This document shows positions 1 through 5,571 of a stretch of 5,571 nucleotides of DNA, piece after piece. Numbering within the stretch: the stretch's first letter is position 1; every line of letters starts with the position of its first letter. The translations under genes were made by a program, and so were the position numbers. This DNA is from MGR-bin208 sp043779285 (GTDB lineage: Bacteria > Bacteroidota > Bacteroidia > Chitinophagales > Chitinophagaceae). Location: the NCBI GenBank assembly GCA_043779285.1, contig JAYWEL010000049.1:1-5571 (forward strand). The letters are read 5' to 3'. The notes beneath the pieces were generated by a model, which had not been told where the DNA came from, made no database searches, and saw only the letters and a list, made by a program, of their open reading frames with translations.

Positions 1-824
1 TGGAATTTGCTGACAGAACTAAGTTTTATGAACTGATAAACCAATTAACCCAATTAACTGATAAACTAATAAACTCATTTCAGTTAGGCAATGTCATCAA
101 GAATGGTGTTTCTGTAGCCATTGTTGGAAAACCAAATGCAGGTAAATCAACCCTGCTTAATTCTTTACTGAATGAGAACCGTGCTATTGTAAGTGAAATA
201 GCAGGCACTACCAGGGATACGATTGAAGAAGTGATCAATATTGATGGCATTCTGTTCCGTTTGATAGATACAGCTGGTATCAGGGAACACAGCACAGACA
301 GTATTGAAAAAATTGGCATTGAAAGAACTTTGGAAAAAATTAAAACAGCGGATATTGTACTTTACATGTTTGATAGCAGTATCGAAACCGTCGATAACCT
401 GAAAATTCTTACCACCAGTCTCAAAAAAGAGGGAATAAAATTTCTGATGGTAGCCAATAAAATTGACCAGGAAGATGAGGTTGTTATAAAAGGAAAATAT
501 GCTTCTGTTGAAAATACGGTTTTTATTTCTGCAAAAGAAAATCGCCATACTGAAGTTTTGAAGGGAAGGATGATTGACCTGGTTCTTGCAGGGAAGTTAA
601 ATACTGAAAATATTGTTGTCACGAATGCCCGTCATTTTAATACTTTAAAAGAAGTACAAAAATCACTGACTGATATTATTTCTGGCTTGGATAATAAACT
701 GCCAGGTGATCTGCTGGCATTAGATATCCGGCGTTGCCTTCATTACCTTGGAGAGATCACCGGGGAGATAACGAATGAAGACCAATTGGATTATATATTC
801 AGCAAGTTCTGTATCGGAAAGTAA
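1..824 (+). CDS. mnmE: tRNA uridine-5-carboxymethylaminomethyl(34) synthesis GTPase MnmE (TrmE), C-terminal part
   Basis: This is a partial gene: the reading frame is open from base 3 and ends at TAA 822-824, giving 273 residues. The family is usually about 450-460 residues, so the N-terminal folate-binding domain (roughly 180 residues) lies left of the window. With MnmG, MnmE modifies the wobble uridine (U34) of certain tRNAs in the cytoplasm. The visible part starts at the end of the helical domain (EFADRT) and then carries the whole inserted G domain: P-loop GKPNAGKST (126-152), the G2 loop GTTRD (204-218), G3 DTAG (267-278) followed by Ile-Arg-Glu, whose Glu (285-287) matches the catalytic Glu of the family, G4 NKID (456-467), and a SAKE G5-like motif near 528-539. 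The end returns to the helical domain (GEITGEITNEDQL) and finishes with the family's C-terminal Cys-Ile-Gly-Lys (810-821). All key motifs are intact, so the gene looks functional. An internal ATG at 231 is not a credible start because it would remove the P-loop. Confidence 0.97.
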   Translation, partial: EFADRTKFYELINQLTQLTDKLINSFQLGNVIKNGVSVAIVGKPNAGKSTLLNSLLNENRAIVSEIAGTTRDTIEEVINIDGILFRLIDTAGIREHSTDSIEKIGIERTLEKIKTADIVLYMFDSSIETVDNLKILTTSLKKEGIKFLMVANKIDQEDEVVIKGKYASVENTVFISAKENRHTEVLKGRMIDLVLAGKLNTENIVVTNARHFNTLKEVQKSLTDIISGLDNKLPGDLLALDIRRCLHYLGEITGEITNEDQLDYIFSKFCIGK

Positions 825-996
825 AATAATTCAGAGATTAAGTTATTCAAGACTCTATGGAGCTGAAGTTTCTCTTATATTTAAGGTAAGGTCTTTGTTT
901 ATTATGATGGTGAAAATTCCTGTTTGCCTGCTGAAACTCTATAATAAAAAAATTATTTCCTTAAACCATTGATTATTTTTTTAAACAATATACATC

Positions 997-3240
997 ATGA
1001 AAAAATTTCTGACATTCTTTTGCATAATACTTTTCTCTCCCGGGGTAAATGCACAAACTGATCTGCAAAAAGCGGAAGCCATTTTAAAACAAATGACTTT
1101 AGAAGAAAAAGTGGGGCAGATGACCCAGGTAACTTTTGCTGTGATTGCAAAAGGCGGATGGGCTGATACGGAAGGCAATATTGATGAAGCAGCATTAAAA
1201 AAAGCGATTGACACATACCATGTGGGTTCTATACTAAATGTAAATGCTCATGCTTTTTCAGTTGATAAATGGAACCAGGTAATTAAACAGATACAGGATG
1301 AAGCAAATAAAACACGTTTAAAAATTCCTGTAATTTATGGACTGGATGGGATGCACGGGCAAACCTATACATTGAACTCCACTTTATTTCCTCAAAACAT
1401 TGGAATGGCTGCCAGCCGCAATCCACAACTTGTAATTGAAGCAGCTAAAACCACTGCTATGGAGCTTAGGGCTTCCGGTATCCGCTGGAATTTTGCTCCG
1501 GTATTGGATATCGGACGCCAACCTTTATGGAGTCGCTTTGCGGAAACCTATGGCGAAGATGTTTTCATTGTTAAAACTATGGGAGCTGCGGCAATAAGAG
1601 CTTATGAAGAAGATGGTTTAAAAAATATTACTGCCGTTGCCAGTTGCATGAAGCACTACCTTGGATATTCAAATCCCAGAAACGGGAAGGATCGTACACC
1701 GACTTATATGCCGGAAATTGAAATGAGGGAATATTATTTACCACAATTCCGTGAAGCGGTTAAAGCCGGCTCATCAACCATCATGATAAATTCCGGTGAA
1801 ATAAATGGCATTCCCGTTCATGCTGATAAATATTTATTAACGGATGTATTAAGAAAAGAATTAGGATTCCAGGGTGTAATCGTTTCCGACTGGGAAGACA
1901 TTATACGGCTGCATAACAGGCATAATGTTGCTGCTACTCCAAGGCAAGCTGTGGTGATGGCAGTAAATGCAGGAATTGATATGAGCATGGTGCCCAGCGA
2001 TTTTTCTTTTTATGATTTATTGCTGGAAGCAGTAAAACTGAAAGAAGTGCCTATGAGCCGTATTGATGATGCTGTAAAAAGAATTCTCGTATTAAAATAC
2101 AAGACGGGTTTGTTTGATAATCCATATACAGAACCTGCTGCAAGAGCAAATTTTGGCAAACCTGAATTTCAAACGCTGGCATTGAATGCAGCAAGGGAAT
2201 CGATGACATTGCTTAAGAATAAAAATAATGTACTTCCACTTTCTAAAAACACTAAAATATTGGTAGCCGGTCCTTCAGCACAAAGTATTACTGCTTTAAA
2301 TGGTTGCTGGAGTTATACCTGGCAGGGAAACAATGAACAATGGTATCCGGCAGACAGTAAAACTATTTTACAGGCGATAAAAGAAAAAGCTGGCGAGAAA
2401 AATGTTATTACAACAACGGAGAAAGGATTTAATAGTCTTGCAAATTATAATTTGGCAGCTTTGAAAAAAGCAGCAGCTAACGTTGATGTGATTATATTAT
2501 GCATAGGAGAAGATGCATATGCAGAAAGCCCGGGAAACATCAGGGATTTGGCATTGCCTGAAGAACAAGTGGAACTGGTAAAAGCAGCAGCACTCAGTGG
2601 AAAGCCGGTAATTTTAGTATTGACAGAAGGAAGACCAAGGTTTATTACCAATATAGAACCAGCAGTAAGTGGAATTCTTATGACCTATTGGGGAGGAAAA
2701 AAAGCAGCAGAGGCAATTGCAGATGTATTGTTTGGTGATTACAATCCGGATGGACTGCTACCATTTAGTTATCCAAAAAGTATGGGGGAATTTGTTTTAT
2801 ATGACAGAAAACCAACCGAGGAAATCCGTGAAGTATTCAATGATGATGCCGGCGGCGGATACGATCCTTTATTTCCATTTGGCCATGGCTTAAGTTATAC
2901 AAGTTTTGAATATGGCGATCTTCAACTCAGTAGTAATACTTTATCAGCAAATACAAAACTGACAATAACTCTTTCTGTTAAAAATTCGGGAAGCCGCGAT
3001 GGAAAACATACCGTTGAATTATATACAAGGGATATGTTCGCAAGCATTACACCCAGCATGAAGCGATTAAGAGCTTTTCAAAAGATCAGTCTGAAAGCCG
3101 GAGAATCAAAACAAGTAACTTTTACTATTGACAGCAACGATCTGGCTTTTGTCAATGCACAACTAAAAACTGTAACTGAGCCGGGTGATTTTGAATTAAT
3201 GATTGGTAATAAGAAAGCGAAGTTTAATTATGTGAATTAA
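997..3240 (+). CDS. Secreted glycoside hydrolase family 3 protein, ExoI-like exo-beta-glucanase / beta-glucosidase
   Basis: The 747-residue protein should remove terminal beta-linked glucose (or a similar sugar) from glucans or oligosaccharides with retention of configuration. Residues 1-19 form a type I signal peptide (Lys-Lys, hydrophobic core, cleavage probably after VNA), so it acts in the periplasm or outside the cell; Cys9 is not in a lipobox. The N-terminal barrel spans about 25-375 and has the family's sugar-binding residues Asp117 (YGLDGMHG), Arg180 and Lys219-His220. The nucleophile is Asp298 in VSDWED (codon 1888-1890). The C-terminal alpha/beta sandwich spans about 395-600; the likely acid/base is Glu510 in GEDAYAES (codon 2524-2526), by analogy with barley ExoI. 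A fibronectin III-like domain follows (about 635-745). The stretches MVPSDF and PMSRIDDAVKRIL match the ExoI/BoGH3B type better than the BglX type. The length is normal. The ATG at 997 is chosen because it gives the signal peptide; there is no Shine-Dalgarno. The family is certain, the exact linkage and substrate are not; activity on xylosides or other glycosides is possible. Confidence 0.95.
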   Translation: MKKFLTFFCIILFSPGVNAQTDLQKAEAILKQMTLEEKVGQMTQVTFAVIAKGGWADTEGNIDEAALKKAIDTYHVGSILNVNAHAFSVDKWNQVIKQIQDEANKTRLKIPVIYGLDGMHGQTYTLNSTLFPQNIGMAASRNPQLVIEAAKTTAMELRASGIRWNFAPVLDIGRQPLWSRFAETYGEDVFIVKTMGAAAIRAYEEDGLKNITAVASCMKHYLGYSNPRNGKDRTPTYMPEIEMREYYLPQFREAVKAGSSTIMINSGEINGIPVHADKYLLTDVLRKELGFQGVIVSDWEDIIRLHNRHNVAATPRQAVVMAVNAGIDMSMVPSDFSFYDLLLEAVKLKEVPMSRIDDAVKRILVLKYKTGLFDNPYTEPAARANFGKPEFQTLALNAARESMTLLKNKNNVLPLSKNTKILVAGPSAQSITALNGCWSYTWQGNNEQWYPADSKTILQAIKEKAGEKNVITTTEKGFNSLANYNLAALKKAAANVDVIILCIGEDAYAESPGNIRDLALPEEQVELVKAAALSGKPVILVLTEGRPRFITNIEPAVSGILMTYWGGKKAAEAIADVLFGDYNPDGLLPFSYPKSMGEFVLYDRKPTEEIREVFNDDAGGGYDPLFPFGHGLSYTSFEYGDLQLSSNTLSANTKLTITLSVKNSGSRDGKHTVELYTRDMFASITPSMKRLRAFQKISLKAGESKQVTFTIDSNDLAFVNAQLKTVTEPGDFELMIGNKKAKFNYVN

Positions 3241-3247
3241 TAATTAT

Positions 3248-3289
3248 CCCGACTTTGATTTTGTACTAAAAAAATTAACGATTGTCGGG
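3248..3289 (+). terminator. Imperfect stem-loop just after the glycoside hydrolase gene (possible terminator or attenuator)
   Basis: Seven bases after the stop codon, CCCGAC (3248-3253) can pair with GTCGGG (3284-3289). Inside it, TTGATTTT (3255-3262) can pair with AAAATTAA (3271-3278) with one G-U pair, leaving an 8-base loop and an asymmetric internal loop (1 base against 5). This gives 14 pairs in all. The downstream side is A-rich (TAGAAAAAATAAAAG), not T-rich, so it is not a classic intrinsic terminator for + strand transcription. It may protect the 3' end of the hydrolase mRNA or partly separate it from the downstream genes. The pairing is visible in the sequence; the function is inference. 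Confidence 0.35.
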
Positions 3290-3324
3290 TAGAAAAAATA
3301 AAAGAACTTAGACAAACCCCCAAA

Positions 3325-4332
3325 ATGAACTATCATCCATCAACAGACAGGTACGGTAAGATGCTTTATAACCGATGTGGTAAAAGCGGCATAAGATTAC
3401 CGGCCATTTCTTTAGGCCTTTGGCATAATTTCGGTTCAGTAGATGATTTTGAAAACGGACGCAAAATCATTCATCATGCATTTGACTGTGGCATCACTCA
3501 TTTTGATCTTGCTAATAATTATGGCCCTGCACCCGGCACTGCAGAAGAAAATTTTGGTAAAATTTTAAAACATGATTTTACTGGTAACCTTCGTGACGAA
3601 TTAATCATTTCAACCAAAGCCGGTTATTTAATGTGGCACGGTCCTTATGGAGAATGGGGTTCAAGGAAATATTTATTATCAAGTCTTGACCAGAGTTTGA
3701 AAAGAATGCAGTTGGAATATGTTGATATTTTTTATTCGCATCGTCCCGATCCGGATACCCCGCTGGAAGAAACGATGATGGCTTTGGATACAGCAGTCAG
3801 AAGTGGAAGAGCTTTGTATGCCGGTATTTCAAATTATAAAAAGAAGGAAGCAAAGAAAGCAATTGAAATTTTAAAGCAACTGGGAACGCCTTGTTTAATT
3901 CATCAACCCAAATATTCCATGTTTGAAAGATGGGTGGAAGGCGGGTTGCTGGATGTATTGGATGATAATGGAGTGGGCTGTATTCCGTTTTCACCTTTGG
4001 CACAGGGCATGTTAACGGATAAATATCTGAAAGGGATACCGGAAAATTCAAGAGCCGCCAAATCGCATGGATTCCTGAAATCATCTGAAATAACAGAAGA
4101 AAGACTCGTGCAAATCAATTCATTAAATGAAATAGCAAAACTGAGAAATCAATCATTGGCACAAATGGCGTTAGCCTGGCTATTGAAAGATAAACGGATC
4201 ACAACAGTATTAATTGGTGCCAGCTCAGTTGCACAGTTGGATGATAACCTTGCCTGCCTGGATAATCTTGAATTTTCTAAACAAGAATTGAATAAAATTG
4301 AAAAGATATTGAGAAAACAAATTTCAAAATAG
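3325..4332 (+). CDS. gpr: Aldo/keto reductase, L-glyceraldehyde 3-phosphate reductase type (YghZ/MgrA, AKR14 group)
   Basis: This 335-residue cytoplasmic protein is a single (beta/alpha)8-barrel NADPH-dependent reductase. It closely resembles E. coli YghZ (also Gpr or MgrA), which reduces L-glyceraldehyde 3-phosphate and also acts on methylglyoxal. Shared stretches include the N-terminal CGKSGIRLPAISLGLWHNFG, then THFDLANNYGPAPG, IISTKAGY.MW.GPYG, GSRKYLL.SLDQSLKRM, LEYVDIFYSHR and the C-terminal LIGAS cofactor region (about 296-300). The catalytic tetrad is complete: Asp61, Tyr66, Lys98 and His139. The length is close to the E. coli protein (about 346), with a shorter tail after the last helix. 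The ATG at 3325 gives an N-terminus of the same length as YghZ; the next in-frame ATG (3361) would cut into the conserved start. It lies 84 bp after the hydrolase gene and 16 bp before the next gene, so it probably heads the downstream operon. Next to a glycosidase and an isomerase-like gene, its natural substrate could be another sugar-derived aldehyde or ketone; that is inference. Confidence 0.93.
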   Translation: MNYHPSTDRYGKMLYNRCGKSGIRLPAISLGLWHNFGSVDDFENGRKIIHHAFDCGITHFDLANNYGPAPGTAEENFGKILKHDFTGNLRDELIISTKAGYLMWHGPYGEWGSRKYLLSSLDQSLKRMQLEYVDIFYSHRPDPDTPLEETMMALDTAVRSGRALYAGISNYKKKEAKKAIEILKQLGTPCLIHQPKYSMFERWVEGGLLDVLDDNGVGCIPFSPLAQGMLTDKYLKGIPENSRAAKSHGFLKSSEITEERLVQINSLNEIAKLRNQSLAQMALAWLLKDKRITTVLIGASSVAQLDDNLACLDNLEFSKQELNKIEKILRKQISK

Positions 4333-4348
4333 TTTTAAAAAACAACAC

Positions 4349-5188
4349 ATGCAAACCAGGAGAAATTTTTTATTCCAGACCGGAGCTTTAGCAGCCGGCA
4401 CCATGCTTTTAAAATCCTGCACATCCGCTTCCGGAAAAGTTGAGAATGTCGGAGTACAGCTTTATACATTTCGAAAAGAAATGCTGGCTGATGCTAAAGG
4501 AACATTAAAAAAAATCGCATCATTGGGGATTAAACAGATTGAATCTGCAAGAAGCGAAAAAGGCCATTATTACGGCCTGTCTCCAAAAGAGATGAAACAG
4601 GTTTGTACTGATCTTGGAATGACCCTGCGTAGCGGCCATGCACATATAGATGATAAATGGAATCAAACAATGGATGAAGCAGTAGAGAGCGGACAGGAAT
4701 ATCTGATCTGTTCTACCATGCCAACCGAAGGACAGACCGTGGATAATTATAAAACGGTGGCTGAAGCTTTTAATAAAGCAGGCGAAGAATGTAAAAAGCT
4801 GGGAATAAAATTTGGCTATCATAATCATGAGTATGAATATGAAACTCATGAGGGCCAGGTATTATATAATGTATTGCTCGATAATACGCAGGCTGATTTA
4901 GTGTATATGGAACTGGATCTCGGTTGGGTAATTGTGGGAGGTAAAGATCCACTGGATTATTTTTCAAAATACCCGGGACGATTTCCTTTATGGCATTTAA
5001 AGGATATGGACCTGGCAAAAAAACACAGTGTGGAGTTTGGCAAAGGACAGTTGGATATTTTGGCCATGTTAAAGAACAAAGAGCAGTCCGGATTAAAATT
5101 CATGTTTGTTGAACAGGAAGAATATGAAAGCACTCCATTTGAAAGTATGGAGTTTAATATGAATTACCTTAATAATATAAAAGTATAA
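4349..5188 (+). CDS. Tat-exported putative lipoprotein, sugar phosphate isomerase/epimerase family (xylose isomerase-like TIM barrel)
   Basis: The 279-residue protein begins with a twin-arginine signal (Arg4-Arg5-Asn-Phe-Leu, then the hydrophobic stretch 13-21) that ends in a lipobox-like Leu-Lys-Ser-Cys with Cys24. It is therefore probably exported folded and anchored to a membrane by lipid. Residues about 33-278 form an AP-endonuclease-2/xylose isomerase-like barrel: VGVQLYTFR at the first strand, SLGIKQIE near 58-65, GYHNHEYEY at 156-164, MELDLGWV at 187-194, FPLWHLKDM at 212-220 and FVEQEEYE at 253-260. Candidate metal or catalytic residues are His158, His160, Glu161, Asp190, His216 and Glu255. 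Members of the family isomerise, epimerise, dehydrate or cleave sugars and sugar derivatives using a divalent metal; the family name does not fix the reaction, and a phosphorylated substrate is unlikely outside the cytoplasm. It starts 16 bp after the reductase gene and ends 7 bp before the next one, so co-transcription is likely. The ATG at 4349 is chosen because it gives the complete Tat signal. The family call is firm; the substrate is unknown. Confidence 0.9.
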   Translation: MQTRRNFLFQTGALAAGTMLLKSCTSASGKVENVGVQLYTFRKEMLADAKGTLKKIASLGIKQIESARSEKGHYYGLSPKEMKQVCTDLGMTLRSGHAHIDDKWNQTMDEAVESGQEYLICSTMPTEGQTVDNYKTVAEAFNKAGEECKKLGIKFGYHNHEYEYETHEGQVLYNVLLDNTQADLVYMELDLGWVIVGGKDPLDYFSKYPGRFPLWHLKDMDLAKKHSVEFGKGQLDILAMLKNKEQSGLKFMFVEQEEYESTPFESMEFNMNYLNNIKV

Positions 5189-5195
5189 TAGAACT

Positions 5196-5571
5196 ATGAT
5201 TCCAGTAAAAGCTTTTGCAGCACAGACAGCGGACTCGCCTTTAGCACCTTTCAATTTTGAAAGAAGAGAATTGAGAGAGCATGATGTGTTGATTGAAATT
5301 TTGTATTGTGGAGTTTGTCATTCTGATCTTCACCAGGTGAGGGCAGAGTGGGGGAATGAACTCTTTCCGATTGTTCCTGGTCATGAGATCGTTGGAAAAG
5401 TTACAAGAGTGGGTTCACATGTAAAAAAATTTAAACCAGGTGATATAGCAGCAGTAGGAGTGATGGTGGATTCATGCAGGGTTTGCAAACCATGTAATGA
5501 TTGGATGGAGCAGTATTGTGCAGAAGGCATGACCGGAACTTATAATGGATATGAAAGAGATAAGATAACTG
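5196..5571 (+). CDS. Zinc-dependent alcohol dehydrogenase, YahK-like NAD(P)-dependent MDR family, N-terminal part
   Basis: This is a partial gene: 125 codons are visible and the frame runs off the right edge. The family is about 350 residues, so roughly a third is present, all from the GroES-like catalytic domain. The catalytic zinc site shows Cys41 in YCGVCHSDLHQVR and His63-Glu64 in VPGHEIVG. The structural zinc lobe has its four cysteines at 94, 97, 100 and 108 (DSCRVCKPC, then QYC), followed by MTGTYN. This combination matches the E. coli YahK / cinnamyl-alcohol-dehydrogenase-like group, cytoplasmic enzymes that usually reduce a range of aldehydes with NADPH. The Rossmann domain, and so the cofactor preference, lies outside the window. 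The ATG at 5196 is only 7 bp after the previous stop and puts the first strand (VKAFAAQ) where the family has it; no Shine-Dalgarno is present. It is likely the third gene of the operon beginning with the aldo/keto reductase. The physiological substrate is unknown. Confidence 0.92.
   Translation, partial: MIPVKAFAAQTADSPLAPFNFERRELREHDVLIEILYCGVCHSDLHQVRAEWGNELFPIVPGHEIVGKVTRVGSHVKKFKPGDIAAVGVMVDSCRVCKPCNDWMEQYCAEGMTGTYNGYERDKIT

Noticed and set aside
165..548. A 127-codon open frame on the - strand
   Set aside because: It lies entirely antisense to the conserved G domain of mnmE, and its Phe/Asn/Ile-rich translation is typical of a shadow frame.
826..880. Possible terminator hairpin after mnmE (AGAGA at 833-837 against TCTCT at 871-875)
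   Set aside because: Only five pairs with a loop of more than 30 bases and no adjacent T-run; chance level in this composition.
893..927. Possible Bacteroidota promoter (TTTG at 893-896 with a second TTTG about 25 bases on)
   Set aside because: The second box lacks the TA two bases before TTTG and the spacing is too long.
775..972. A 65-codon open frame on the + strand overlapping the mnmE end and the gap after it
   Set aside because: It begins inside mnmE in another frame, has no recognisable domain and its composition looks like translated AT-rich noncoding DNA.
997..3240. Naming the hydrolase BglX
   Set aside because: The motifs around the nucleophile and the MVP / PMSRIDDAVKRIL region fit the ExoI-like branch better, so no gene symbol was given.
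4520..4849. A 109-codon open frame on the - strand that could look like a small membrane protein
   Set aside because: It is antisense to the well-conserved isomerase-like gene; the hydrophobic look comes from the complement of Lys/Glu-rich codons.

Overview
This window reads as a piece of AT-rich chromosome from a member of the Bacteroidota. The reasons are the MnmE sequence type, the absence of Shine-Dalgarno motifs before all four visible start codons (A/T-rich leaders instead), and a Tat-signal lipoprotein of the xylose-isomerase-like barrel family, a type common in that phylum. A placement near Chitinophagaceae is only a guess.

Layout, all genes on the + strand: (1) the 3' part of mnmE, a tRNA-modification GTPase, cut by the left edge; (2) a 172-bp gap without a gene; (3) a complete secreted family 3 glycoside hydrolase of the ExoI-like exo-beta-glucanase/beta-glucosidase type; (4) an 84-bp gap holding an imperfect stem-loop; (5) an aldo/keto reductase closely resembling E. 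coli YghZ/Gpr (AKR14 group); (6) after 16 bp, a Tat-exported putative lipoprotein with a sugar phosphate isomerase/epimerase-type TIM barrel; (7) after 7 bp, the 5' part of a zinc-dependent alcohol dehydrogenase resembling YahK, cut by the right edge. No RNA gene, insertion sequence, CRISPR array or phage gene was seen.

How they may work together: MnmE is housekeeping and probably unrelated to the rest. The hydrolase would release glucose or similar sugars from beta-glucans or oligosaccharides in the periplasm or outside the cell. The three genes after it are packed like an operon: two NAD(P)H-type oxidoreductases around an exported sugar isomerase-like protein, which suggests sugar or aldehyde/ketone redox metabolism. 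The substrate link between them is inference. No SusC/SusD pair or carbohydrate sensor is visible, so a polysaccharide utilisation locus cannot be claimed from this window. Nothing here is clearly a new biological system. The most interesting point is the tight reductase / exported isomerase-like / alcohol dehydrogenase trio.
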